This document shows positions 23,144-31,498 of a DNA stretch of 36,780 nt, one piece after another (the first letter of the stretch is position 1; the number at the start of each line of letters is the position of its first letter). The notes beneath the pieces are model-generated. The model made no database searches. It saw nothing but the letters and a program-made list of their open reading frames with translations, and was not told the DNA's origin. The translations under genes were made by a program, and so were the position numbers. Source of the DNA: Actinophytocola sp. (GTDB lineage: Bacteria > Actinomycetota > Actinomycetes > Mycobacteriales > Pseudonocardiaceae); the NCBI GenBank assembly GCA_009377385.1, contig WHUD01000031.1:1-36780 (forward strand). Reading direction: 5' to 3'.

Positions 23144-25080
23144 CGCGGCGCTCCCATCCGCAGCCGCGCGCCGGCCTGCGGGCCAGCGGGGACGACGTCC
23201 GAGAGCCGTTCCGCCGCCGCGCTGCCCGCGTCGAGCCGTTCGGCCGCCCGAGACGACGTCTCGGGCTCCGACTCCGCGCCGCTGGGCCGCTGTCCTGCCT
23301 GGTGCAGCGCGACGGCCAGCGCGCCGAGGCCGAAGAACACCGGCATCCAGTCGACCATCGCGTCGCCGCTGCCGTAGGCGGGCGCGACCGCCACGAACAG
23401 CGCGGCCAACACCGGCGCCGCCGAACGCACCATGGCGAACAGCACCAGCACCGCAAGCCAGACCAGCGAGTTGTATGCCATGAACGGCGTCCCGGTCGCG
23501 GACAGGGTCTGCGACGCGTACAGCGAACCGGCCACCCCGGCGAGGAACGCGGAGATCGCGAACACCGTGACCCTCGTGACGTTGACGCCGAGCCCGAGCG
23601 TGGTCAGCGTTGTCGGCGAGTCGGCCATCGCGCGCAGCAACCTACCGAGCCTGCTGCGGTTGACCGCGGCCACCAGCAGCATCCCGGCCACCGCGAACGC
23701 GAGCAGCAGGTAGTAGAACGCCGTGTCGGAGGCGAACCCGGCTGGCCGGGTGGCTGCCAGCGTGCTCGTCGTGCCGAACATGAGCTCCGAGCGGTAGACA
23801 ACCCGCTCGAGCAGCAGCCCGAACCCGAAGGTACCGAGCGCGAGGAACAGCCCGGACAGCCGGATCGCGGGGACGGCGACGAGCATGCCGACCGGCACCG
23901 CGATCACCCCGGCCAGCAGCACCGCGACCAGCCACGACACCCCGGCGCCGACCGCGAGATGCGAGAACGCCGCCGCACCGACGGCGACCAGCCCGGCGTG
24001 TGCCAGTGAGGCCTGCCCCGAGGTGTGCACCAGCAGGTGCAGCGACGCGAAGATCAGCACGAACACCAGCGCGTTGGACCACACCGGCAGTTTCGCGCCG
24101 ACCAACATCGGCAGCGCTAACGCGAACGCGAGCGTGGCCAGCACAACCAGCCGGGTCGCGCCCTGCCCGAGCAGCGGCCTCGATACCGGAGCCCTGCGGT
24201 GGGTGCCCACCTCGACCAGTCGACGTCTGCCTGCGACGAGCAGCACCACGAAGAGCACCAGGAACGGGATCGCGGGCGGCAGCCCTGCCAGCGCCTCGGA
24301 GCCGACGACGTACTTCGTTGCCAGCGCGGTGAGCAGCCCGATCAGCAGCCCACCGGCGTAGGTGGCAGGCAGGTTGCGGAACAGCCCCACAGCCGCCGCG
24401 CCGTAGGCCTGCACCACGAGCAGCGTCAGCAGCAAGGCGTCCAGCCCGATCTGCGGCGCGAGCAGCAGCCCGGAGATCGCGGCGAACCAGGTGCCGATCA
24501 GCCACGCCCAGCGGCGCACCGCGATGGGCGCCGCGCCGGACAGCGACAGCAGGTCCGGGTTGTCGACGACGGCTCGCATCCGCACGCCGAGCCGGGAACG
24601 CCGGAAGAACAGGTAGAACGCCAGCGCGCCGGTCGCCGCGACGCCGGTGGAGATGAGCTGGTCGATGCCGACCTCGATGCCGACGAGCGACACGGTGTCC
24701 ACCGGCAGGAACGCCGGGAACGGCAACCCCTGCCCGCCGTAGTACGCGATGAGCGCGCTGGTGATGGCGAGCTGCAGACCGACGGTCGCGACGATCTTCA
24801 TGGTGACGGTGGCGTCCGCGAGCCGGGTGGCGATGCGCTCCAGCACCACCGCGAGCACCGGCGGCAGCACCACCACGACCAGAACCAGCGCGACCGGCCA
24901 CGGCAGGCCGCGCAACTGGGTGAGGTCGTAGAAGGCGTAGGCGGCGAGTGCGGCGATAGCGCCGTGCGCGAAGTTGAAGATGCCGGACGTCTTGTAGGTC
25001 AGCACGAGGCCCATCGCCGCGAGGCCGTACACCGACCCGGTGGTGATGCCGATGATGACGAAGGGCAGCAGCTCGTTCAT
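23140..25080 (-). CDS. Fused LivH-LivM branched-chain-type ABC permease
   Basis: 646 residues with two permease halves. Residues 1 to about 285 match LivH (GITTGSVYGLAAMGLVLTYKTSG, FNFAHGA, RAVVDNPDLLSLSG coupling loop). After a basic linker at about 286-309, residues to about 600 match LivM (HTSGQASLAHAGLVAVGAAAF, RAMADSPTTLTTLGLG coupling loop). A polar tail of about 40 residues follows. The Escherichia coli system has separate LivH and LivM, while fused forms occur in some actinobacteria. ATG 25080 overlaps the upstream stop (ATGA); the open frame runs further to 25716 but that extension lies in the two upstream genes. Transports an unknown substrate across the membrane. Confidence 0.9.
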   Translation of the reverse strand: MNELLPFVIIGITTGSVYGLAAMGLVLTYKTSGIFNFAHGAIAALAAYAFYDLTQLRGLPWPVALVLVVVVLPPVLAVVLERIATRLADATVTMKIVATVGLQLAITSALIAYYGGQGLPFPAFLPVDTVSLVGIEVGIDQLISTGVAATGALAFYLFFRRSRLGVRMRAVVDNPDLLSLSGAAPIAVRRWAWLIGTWFAAISGLLLAPQIGLDALLLTLLVVQAYGAAAVGLFRNLPATYAGGLLIGLLTALATKYVVGSEALAGLPPAIPFLVLFVVLLVAGRRRLVEVGTHRRAPVSRPLLGQGATRLVVLATLAFALALPMLVGAKLPVWSNALVFVLIFASLHLLVHTSGQASLAHAGLVAVGAAAFSHLAVGAGVSWLVAVLLAGVIAVPVGMLVAVPAIRLSGLFLALGTFGFGLLLERVVYRSELMFGTTSTLAATRPAGFASDTAFYYLLLAFAVAGMLLVAAVNRSRLGRLLRAMADSPTTLTTLGLGVNVTRVTVFAISAFLAGVAGSLYASQTLSATGTPFMAYNSLVWLAVLVLFAMVRSAAPVLAALFVAVAPAYGSGDAMVDWMPVFFGLGALAVALHQAGQRPSGAESEPETSSRAAERLDAGSAAAERLSDVVPAGPQAGARLRMGAPR

Positions 25081-25508
25081 GGCTGACACACCGCGCAGGG
25101 TTCGCCGTCGCCGAGCGACGCTGGCTCGACGTCCTTGCCCGCCACCAGCGGGCAGGCGGGGTCGTGCACCTTGCGCATGCCGTGCGCACGTACCAGCGGC
25201 AGCGTTGCGGTGTCCTGTCTCGGCGCTGGCTCCTGCGCCGCAGGCGGCTCGAGCGACACCAGCGACGCCCTGCGGTACCCGATCGCGCGGCGCAGCCGCA
25301 GCAGCCACAGGCTCAGGCCCACCCCAACGACGATCAGGCCACCGACGGCGAGGGTGCCCCACACCGCCTGTTGGGTGAGGGTGGCCGCCGACGCGGCCCC
25401 GAACCACGCCGCCACGATCATGACGACGCCGATCAGCGCGGTGAGGCACACGGCGATGACGTCGGCGTCCCGCCACGGACCGGACGGAGCCTGCGGAGCG
25501 CCGGTCAT
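25077..25508 (-). CDS. Small membrane protein with a His/Cys metal-binding-like tail
   Basis: 143 residues, family not recognised. Two membrane segments lie at about 16-38 and 50-70. After a linker, the last 30 residues contain His115, Cys119, Cys138 and Cys141 in a H-x3-C ... C-x2-C arrangement (HDPACPLVAGK, PCAVCQP), which could bind zinc or form disulfides. It overlaps both neighbours by four bases, so it is made together with the transporter and is a likely accessory or sensing subunit; this is inference. Confidence 0.7.
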   Translation of the reverse strand: MTGAPQAPSGPWRDADVIAVCLTALIGVVMIVAAWFGAASAATLTQQAVWGTLAVGGLIVVGVGLSLWLLRLRRAIGYRRASLVSLEPPAAQEPAPRQDTATLPLVRAHGMRKVHDPACPLVAGKDVEPASLGDGEPCAVCQP

Positions 25509-25870
25509 GGCCGGTCCCCCACCGCCAGCCGTTCCGGCGTCCGGTCGCCGTTACGCTGGTCGAGCCACGCGGTGTCCTGCGCGGCGTCGTTCTGGCCGTC
25601 CGGCAAGGACGTCTCGCGGATCGCCCGCTCGATGCGGTCCAGCTTGCGCCACTCGTCGCGCAGGTCGGCCGACAGCCACAGCGTCGCGGACACGCCGAGC
25701 AGGAACAGCGCGCCAATGCCGCCGCTGATCAGGTACGGCAATTGCTCGGCGGGATACGGCGTACCGCTCACCCCGTACCAGCCAATGATCAGCACGAGCA
25801 GGCCGGCGAGCAGCGTTGCGGTGGCGAGCAGCCGATCCCACTGGCTGCGCGCCCGCGTCATGAGGTCCAT
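25505..25870 (-). CDS. Small two-helix membrane protein
   Basis: 121 residues, family not recognised. Membrane segments at about 14-33 and 46-67, then a charged cytoplasmic-type tail (LRDEWRKLDRIERAIRE) that could form a short coiled coil. ATG 25870 has GGGAG ten bases upstream; an in-frame ATG at 25861 would overlap the upstream stop (ATGA) and is equally credible. Part of the transporter operon. Confidence 0.7.
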   Translation of the reverse strand: MDLMTRARSQWDRLLATATLLAGLLVLIIGWYGVSGTPYPAEQLPYLISGGIGALFLLGVSATLWLSADLRDEWRKLDRIERAIRETSLPDGQNDAAQDTAWLDQRNGDRTPERLAVGDRP

Positions 25871-27138
25871 CGCGTCTTCACTCCCAACAGCCGCAGCATG
25901 GTGGCGCTGACGACCAAGGCCAGCGCGCCGAACACGATCGCCAGGTACAGCGCGCCGACTCCCATCGGAATCGGGTTGCCCGCGCGTTGCACCGACTGCG
26001 CGACGGGTGGCTCGACGGGGGGCGGCTCCGCCTGCTGCGGCGCCGGTGCCGCCTGGGGCGCTGGCGAGTCGGTGGGGCTCGGCGCCGCCACGGGTGCGGC
26101 GCCGTTCGTGCCGCCGCCGGTCGGTCGCTCCTCGACCGCAGGGATCGGCGGGAGGTTCAGCCCACCGCCGAGAGCGTTGTCCTCGACAGGGGCGACGGCG
26201 GCGAAGGCCCGCCCGACGGTGTAGGTCACGGTGTACGTCGCGCCGGAGTTGGGGTTGCTGCGCTCGGCGACGATCTGGATGCCGGCCGACAGCACGCCGT
26301 CGGACGTCCGCTCCGCTGCGAGGTAGTCGACGGTGATTCCCGCCTGCTTCAGGGCGTCCGCGGGGCGCTGTTCCGGCAGGCCTGCACTCTGGTCAGCGGC
26401 CTTGACGCCGTCCGGCGTGATGACGACCTCGGTGCCTGCGACCGTTGTCCTGCCGATCCGCAGGCCGGAGTCGCGCCGGATCGTGCCGTCGCTCAGTTCG
26501 GCGGTCGCGGTGCTGTGCACCTGCCCGAGGGTGAGGACGTCGTTGATGGTCAGCGGCTGGGTGTCGCTGCTCGCGGTAGCGGTGGCGGCGCCCGCGCCGG
26601 GGTCGACGTTGGCGTCTGCGGTGGACACCGTCGCGCCGGGCGCCTGCTCGGGCGCGCCCGTGTGCGCCCGTGCGGTGCTTGCCGTCTCCGTGCTCCGCGC
26701 CCGCAGCGTGTACGCCGGGCTGCTGGCCTCGCCGGACTCCTTGGCCGGGTGGCGGGACGCGGCGTAGGCCGGGTAGCCGGGCACCTCCTGGCCGATCCGC
26801 TGGCCGAGCAGCCCCGGCCCCGCGAGGACCGTCTCGCCGGGATACGGGCTGCTGGCGAACGCCGACGAGTCCCGCACCGCGTAGTCCACACACGCCTGCG
26901 CGACCGGTACCCCCGCCCCGGTCGGCGCGGCGAGCAGCAGGTTGTCGCTGGCGCTGACCGTGACCTGGATGCCGACGGCCGAGCCGACGACAGGACACCC
27001 GCCACCAGGGTCCGTCGCCGCCGTTGCGCCGGGTGGCAACACGACGAGCCGCGCCGCAGCCGAGACCGCGGCAGCGGCCACCCTGCCGCGCCCTGGCCAG
27101 GAACTAGTTCCACGTCGTGTCACTGTTGTCCGAGCCAC
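25858..27138 (-). CDS. Secreted, C-terminally anchored surface protein of unknown function
   Basis: 426 residues from GTG 27138, with ribosome site GAGGAGG. A signal-like segment covers about 1-41. The body carries Cys48, Cys83 and beta-rich repeated valine/threonine strands (TATAELSDGTIRRDSGLRIG, TYTVTYTVGRAFA). A Pro/Ala-rich wall-spanning stretch lies at about 345-392, and one membrane segment near the C-terminus (about 397-419) ends in a basic tail. It resembles actinobacterial anchored surface proteins with alternative C-terminal anchors, but I cannot name a function. It heads the block with the two small membrane proteins and the Liv-type transporter, so a role in presenting or capturing the transported ligand is a reasonable guess. 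Confidence 0.75.
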   Translation of the reverse strand: MARTTVTRRGTSSWPGRGRVAAAAVSAAARLVVLPPGATAATDPGGGCPVVGSAVGIQVTVSASDNLLLAAPTGAGVPVAQACVDYAVRDSSAFASSPYPGETVLAGPGLLGQRIGQEVPGYPAYAASRHPAKESGEASSPAYTLRARSTETASTARAHTGAPEQAPGATVSTADANVDPGAGAATATASSDTQPLTINDVLTLGQVHSTATAELSDGTIRRDSGLRIGRTTVAGTEVVITPDGVKAADQSAGLPEQRPADALKQAGITVDYLAAERTSDGVLSAGIQIVAERSNPNSGATYTVTYTVGRAFAAVAPVEDNALGGGLNLPPIPAVEERPTGGGTNGAAPVAAPSPTDSPAPQAAPAPQQAEPPPVEPPVAQSVQRAGNPIPMGVGALYLAIVFGALALVVSATMLRLLGVKTRWTS

Positions 27139-27188
27139 CCCGACACCTCCTCATCGGCAGCGTGTCACCGAGTACAACGACGCAGAAC

Positions 27189-27202
27189 AGAAACAGGTTC
27201 TA
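27189..27202. promoter_or_regulatory. Weak KstR-type operator before the transporter block
   Basis: AGAAACAGGTTCTA matches T-n2-AAC-n2-GTT-n2-A at seven of eight fixed positions (the first T is A). It overlaps the stop codon of the aldehyde dehydrogenase gene and lies about 50 bases upstream of the anchored protein's GTG. No clear -10 box is seen at the spacing found at the other operators, so this is a weaker call. Confidence 0.4.
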
Positions 27203-28645
27203 CCCAATCGGCAATGCGACCGACTTCAGCTCGACGTAGGGTTCGATGCCCTCCGGCCCGAACTCGCGGCCGACGCCACTTGCCTTGAAACCGCCGAACG
27301 GGGCGGTGAAGTTCATCAGGTACTGGTTGATGCCGAGCGTGCCGGTGCGCACCCGCCGCGCGACGTCGAGACCGTGATCCACATCGGACGTCCACACCGA
27401 ACCGGCGAGGCCGTACTCGGAGTCGTTGGCGATGCGGACGGCGTCGTCCTCGTCGTCGTACGGGATCACCGCGAGCACGGGACCGAAGATCTCCTCCCGT
27501 GCGATGCGCATGTTGTTGTCCACATCGGCGAACACGGTCGGTTTGATGTACCAGCCGGTGTCCACTCCGTCCGGCATGCCGCTGCCGCCGACGACGAGCC
27601 GCGCGCCCTCGGACTCGCCGAGTCCGATGTAGTCCCGCACCCTGTCCTGCTGCCGTTTGGCGACCATCGGTCCGATGTAGTTCGTCACGTCCATGGGATC
27701 GCCGACGGTCAGCCCGCCCACCATCGTCGCGAGCGCCTCGACCACATCGTCGTACCGTTTCCGCGAGGCCAGGATGCGGGTCTGCGCGATGCACGCCTGG
27801 CCGCTGTTGAGCAGCGACGCCATCTGCAGTTGCTGCACGGTCTGCGCAAGGTCGGCGTCGTCAAGCACGATCGCGGCGGACTTCCCGCCGAGCTCCAGCG
27901 TCACCCGCCGCAGGTCCTGCCCGCACAGCGAGGCGATCCGGCGACCAGCGGCGGTCGACCCGGTGAAGGCGATCTTGTCGACGCCGGGGTGGGTGACCAG
28001 GTGCTCGCCGACCTCCCGCCCGGCGGGCACTACGCTGACCACGCCCTCGGGCAGCCCGGCCTCGTCCAGGATCTCCGCCAGCGCGAGCGCGGACAGCGGC
28101 GCCTCCGGTGGCGGCTTGAGCACCACGGTGCAGCCCGCGATCAGCGCGGGCGCGAGCTTGGCCATCGTGACGAAGTGCGGCACGTTCCACGGCGTGATGA
28201 CGCCGACAACCCCGACCGGTTCCTTGCGCACGACGACGTCCGCGCCGAACGAACCCGGCCTGCGGTCCTCCCAGGCGACCTTCTCCCCGATGCCGAGGAA
28301 GTCGGCCAACGCCATCGACGTCGCACCGACCTGCCCGACCTGCGAGAACCACAGCGGAGAGCCCATCTCGGTGCTGAACAGCTCCGCCAGCTCGGCCTGC
28401 CGCGCGTTGTAGGCGTCCGCGAACCGCCGCACCGCCGCGAGCCGCTCGTCCGGCGAGGTACGCGGCCACGCGCCGGTGTCGAACGCCTGTCGTGCCGCCG
28501 CGACGGCGCGATCGACGTCCTCCGTTGTGGCCTCGGGGGTGCTGCCGACCCGCTGCTCGGAGTGCGGCGAGATCACCTCGATGCGGTTGTCGGTGGCTGC
28601 GGCGACCCACTGGCCGCCGATGTAGAGCTCCTTGTACTCGCGCAT
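27200..28645 (-). CDS. NAD(P)-dependent aldehyde dehydrogenase
   Basis: 481 residues. Asn154 (TPWNVP), Lys177 (VVLKPP), Glu251 (LELGGKS) and the nucleophile Cys285 (NSGQACIAQTR) are all present, and EIFGPVLAVI is the conserved late motif. It oxidises an aldehyde to an acid. It lies 11 bases after the nitronate-monooxygenase-like gene and is third in the fadD19 unit. A likely substrate is an aldehyde from steroid side-chain processing (terminal oxidation or aldol cleavage); this is inferred from context. ATG 28645 is chosen; the open frame upstream lies in the neighbouring gene. Confidence 0.9.
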   Translation of the reverse strand: MREYKELYIGGQWVAAATDNRIEVISPHSEQRVGSTPEATTEDVDRAVAAARQAFDTGAWPRTSPDERLAAVRRFADAYNARQAELAELFSTEMGSPLWFSQVGQVGATSMALADFLGIGEKVAWEDRRPGSFGADVVVRKEPVGVVGVITPWNVPHFVTMAKLAPALIAGCTVVLKPPPEAPLSALALAEILDEAGLPEGVVSVVPAGREVGEHLVTHPGVDKIAFTGSTAAGRRIASLCGQDLRRVTLELGGKSAAIVLDDADLAQTVQQLQMASLLNSGQACIAQTRILASRKRYDDVVEALATMVGGLTVGDPMDVTNYIGPMVAKRQQDRVRDYIGLGESEGARLVVGGSGMPDGVDTGWYIKPTVFADVDNNMRIAREEIFGPVLAVIPYDDEDDAVRIANDSEYGLAGSVWTSDVDHGLDVARRVRTGTLGINQYLMNFTAPFGGFKASGVGREFGPEGIEPYVELKSVALPIG

Positions 28646-28656
28646 GCTCGTGCTCC

Positions 28657-29760
28657 TCAGCGGGTCTTGTCGAGACGGTCCAGTGCCTGCTCGTACTCGG
28701 CGATCAGCTCGCTCATCAGCTCGGCGACCGGCCGGACGGCGTTCATCCGTCCGACGATCTGGCCGACCGGCATCGCGACGACGCTCGGGTCCCTGGCGGC
28801 GGCGATGCGCTGGTGCGCCTCCGCGACCAGCAGGTTCTGCAACGGCATCGGCAGTGGGTCGGGCGCGTCCGGCTGCGCCCACGACTCGGTCCAGCGGGTC
28901 TTGAGCAGCCGCGCCGGCTTCCCGGAGAAGATCCGGGTGCGCACGGTGTCCGACGAGCTGGCGGCGACCAGCGCGTCCTGCACCGTGCCGGAGCCGCGCA
29001 TGGTCTCCAGGTACTCGCTGGTGGTCAGCCAGTACGAGCCCATCCAGACGCCGGTCGCGCCGAGCGCCAGGGCCGCGGCGACCTGCCTGCCCGACCCGAT
29101 GCCACCAGCCGCGAGGACCGGCGCGCGGTCGCCGACGGCGTCCACCACCTCGGGCAGCAGCACCATGGACGCGATCTCGCCGGTGTGCCCGCCAGCCTCG
29201 TAGCCCTGCGCGATGACGATGTCGACGCCGTTGTCCACGTGGCTCACGGCGTGCTCCGCTTTGCCTGCCAGCGCGGCGACCTTCACGCCGTGGCTGTTCG
29301 CCTGCTCGATGACGTCGTTAGGCGGCGAGCCGAGCGCGTTGGCGATCAGCGTGATCGGGTGCTTGAGCGCGACGTCCACATGGGACCGTGCGACCGAGTG
29401 CAGCCAGCCAAGCACGCCTGCGCCGTCGTTGCACTCGGTCAGCTCAGGCACGCCAAGCTCCCGCAGCGTCCGCTCGACGAACGCCCTGTGTTCCTCTGGG
29501 ATGTGCTTTGACAGGTCACCGGCACTGCCCTCGGTGGGCACCTTCGACGGCATGACGATGTCGACGCCGTACGGCTTGCCACCGGTGTTGGCGTCCATCC
29601 AGTCCAATGTGGCGTCCAGGTCGGCCGCGTCGTTGAAGCGGACGCAACCGAGCACGCCGAGCCCACCGGCGCGCGACACGGCGGCCGCGACGTGCTCGGA
29701 CGGAGTGAACGCGACGATCGGGTACTGAATCCCGAGCGTGTCACACAACTCTGTGTGCAT
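28657..29760 (-). CDS. Nitronate-monooxygenase-like FMN oxidoreductase
   Basis: 367 residues with a TIM-barrel FMN pattern: IQYPIVAFTPSEHVAAAVSRAGGLGVLG, GYEAGGHTG at 186-194 with the active-site His192, and AAGGIGSG at 217-224 for phosphate binding. The 2-nitropropane dioxygenase/nitronate monooxygenase family also contains enoyl-reductase-like and quinone-reductase-like members. Rv3553 in the M. tuberculosis cholesterol region belongs here, so a redox step on a steroid intermediate is more likely than nitronate detoxification. Eight bases downstream of fadD19. Confidence 0.85.
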   Translation of the reverse strand: MHTELCDTLGIQYPIVAFTPSEHVAAAVSRAGGLGVLGCVRFNDAADLDATLDWMDANTGGKPYGVDIVMPSKVPTEGSAGDLSKHIPEEHRAFVERTLRELGVPELTECNDGAGVLGWLHSVARSHVDVALKHPITLIANALGSPPNDVIEQANSHGVKVAALAGKAEHAVSHVDNGVDIVIAQGYEAGGHTGEIASMVLLPEVVDAVGDRAPVLAAGGIGSGRQVAAALALGATGVWMGSYWLTTSEYLETMRGSGTVQDALVAASSSDTVRTRIFSGKPARLLKTRWTESWAQPDAPDPLPMPLQNLLVAEAHQRIAAARDPSVVAMPVGQIVGRMNAVRPVAELMSELIAEYEQALDRLDKTR

Positions 29761-29768
29761 GGGGCTCC

Positions 29769-31382
29769 TTAGCGGGTGACGGCGAGCGCGCTGTCCGCGT
29801 GCTCCTCGGCGTAGGACTTCGCCCACGGGTAGTCAGGCTTTCCGCTTGGCTGGCGGTGAACCTCAGGCACGACCCAGTAGCTGCGCGGCACCTTGTACCC
29901 AGCGATCTTGGTGCGCACGTGCGCGTCTAGGGCCGCGGTGTCCAGCGAGGCTCCGGGCATTGGCGCGATGACCGCGCCGACCCGCTCCCCGTAGCGCTCG
30001 TCCGGGACGCCGACGACCAGCGCGTCGAAGACGTCCGGGTGCGACTTCAGCGCGCCCTCGACCTCCTCGGGGAAGACCTTCTCGCCGCCGGTGTTGACGC
30101 ACTGCGAGCCTCGGCCGAGCAGGGTCACGGTGCCGTCGTCCTCGTAGCGGCCGTAGTCGCCTGGCACGACGTAGCGCTTGCCGTCGATCTCGACGAAGAT
30201 CTTCTTCGTCTTGTCCGGGTCCTTGTAGTAGCCGACAGGGACGTGCCCGCCGCGCGCCATCAGGCCAACCGCGCCGGGCTTCGGCTCGATCTTGGTGCCG
30301 TCCTCGTCGAGCAGCAGGGCCTGCTTGGTGAAGTTGACCCTCGGCCCCTGCGAGTGGTCGGCGTCCTTGGTGATCAGGCTGATCCCGGTGAACCCGCTCT
30401 CCGACGAGCCGATCGCATCTGTCAGCACCGCATTCGGGAAGGTCTCCAGGTACGCCTGCTTGACCGACTGCGAGAACAGCGCGGCATGGCTGCTGAACGC
30501 GACCACGGACGAGGCGTCGTAGTCGCCGTCCTGGTACGCCTTGAGCATCGGGCGCGCCATGGCGTCCCCGACGAACGCCAGCACCTGCACCCGGTGCTTC
30601 TGGATCGCCCGCCACACCTCGTCCGGCTCGAACTGCGGCACAAGCACGGCGGTGCCGCCGGGGAACAGCGCGCCAAATACCGCCCACTGCGCCGCGCCGT
30701 GGATCAGGGGTGAAATGGTCATGCGGACCAGGCCGGGACCCTGTTTGGCCTGCTCCGCCATGGTCCACTCGTCCGGCACATACTCGCCGGTCATGAAGTC
30801 GATGCCGCCGCCGAGGACGCGCCAGACGTCCTCGTGCCGCCAGATCACGCCCTTCGGGTAGCCGGTGGTGCCGCCGGTGTAGAGGATGTAGCGGTCGTCG
30901 GCACTGCGTTCAGGGAAGTCGCGCTCCGGAGACTGCGCCGCGAGCGCCGTCTCGTACTCGACGCCGGTGTAGTCGACGTCCGAGCCGTCTTCGACCACGA
31001 CGATGTTGCGCAGCTTCGGCGCGGACGGCAGCACCTCGGCGACGGTCGGCGCGTACTGACGCTCGTGCATCAGCGCGACGAGGTCGGCGTTGTCGAAGAG
31101 GTAGCGCAGCTCGTCAGCCACGTACCGGTAGTTCACGTTGATCGCGATGGCTCGGAGCTTGTACGCCGCGAACATCGCCTCGATCGTCTCGATCGAGTTG
31201 CGGGAGTAGATGCCGATGTGGTCGCCCTTGCCCACCCCGACGGAGGCGAGGTGATGGGCGAGGCGGTTGGCGCGCTCGTCGAGTTCGACATAGCTCACCT
31301 GACGGTCGCCGCAGATCACGGCGGTGCGGTCGCCCGCGGCGTCCACCGCGTGCTCAAGGAGGTCAGCGATGTTCAGTGCCAT
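29769..31382 (-). CDS. fadD19: Steroid side-chain acyl-CoA ligase (FadD19-like)
   Basis: 537 residues. YTGGTTGYPKG at 168-178 binds ATP phosphates, GDYGRYEDDGTVTLLGRGS holds the hinge, and NTGGEKVFPEEVE and PSGKPDYPWAK carry the late motifs with the adenylation Lys. The start MALNIADLLEHAVDA, NVNYRYVADELRYLFDN and ILYTGGTTGYPKGVIWRHED closely resemble M. tuberculosis FadD19, a CoA ligase for 3-oxo-cholestenoate-type side chains. In Rhodococcus, FadD19 is needed for C24-branched sterols. Divergent from echA19, as in M. tuberculosis. No good ribosome site precedes ATG 31382, which sits about six bases after a -10 box, so the mRNA may be leaderless. The operon continues into the oxidoreductase and aldehyde dehydrogenase genes. 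Confidence 0.92.
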   Translation of the reverse strand: MALNIADLLEHAVDAAGDRTAVICGDRQVSYVELDERANRLAHHLASVGVGKGDHIGIYSRNSIETIEAMFAAYKLRAIAINVNYRYVADELRYLFDNADLVALMHERQYAPTVAEVLPSAPKLRNIVVVEDGSDVDYTGVEYETALAAQSPERDFPERSADDRYILYTGGTTGYPKGVIWRHEDVWRVLGGGIDFMTGEYVPDEWTMAEQAKQGPGLVRMTISPLIHGAAQWAVFGALFPGGTAVLVPQFEPDEVWRAIQKHRVQVLAFVGDAMARPMLKAYQDGDYDASSVVAFSSHAALFSQSVKQAYLETFPNAVLTDAIGSSESGFTGISLITKDADHSQGPRVNFTKQALLLDEDGTKIEPKPGAVGLMARGGHVPVGYYKDPDKTKKIFVEIDGKRYVVPGDYGRYEDDGTVTLLGRGSQCVNTGGEKVFPEEVEGALKSHPDVFDALVVGVPDERYGERVGAVIAPMPGASLDTAALDAHVRTKIAGYKVPRSYWVVPEVHRQPSGKPDYPWAKSYAEEHADSALAVTR

Positions 31383-31388
31383 TGCTCT

Positions 31389-31417
31389 AAACTAGAACAT
31401 GTTATCGTTATGGGCAA
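31389..31417. promoter_or_regulatory. fadD19/echA19 divergent promoter with KstR-type operator
   Basis: TAGAACATGTTATC at 31393-31406 matches the operator consensus except for the last base. For fadD19 (minus), -35 TTGCCC (complement of 31412-31417), a 17-base spacer holding the whole operator and -10 TAGTTT (complement of 31389-31394) are visible. The ATG follows six bases later. For echA19 (plus), TATCGT at 31403-31408 is a -10 candidate, with a leader of about 85 bases. Confidence 0.75.
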
Positions 31418-31498
31418 TGGTCAACCTGGCTCCGGTGGTATCGACTCGACCACGGAGCGTGAAACACGTACCAATCCACGCCTGGGAAGAGGGTTTCG

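Noticed and set aside
25081-25716. N-terminal extension of the LivHM permease
   Set aside because: The extension overlaps two other coupled genes and is Arg-rich with no family match; the ATG at 25080 has the usual 4-base overlap.
26942-29203. A 753-codon open frame on the plus strand
   Set aside because: It is antisense to the aldehyde dehydrogenase and neighbouring genes and has no family features; Arg/His-rich composition marks it as a codon-position shadow.
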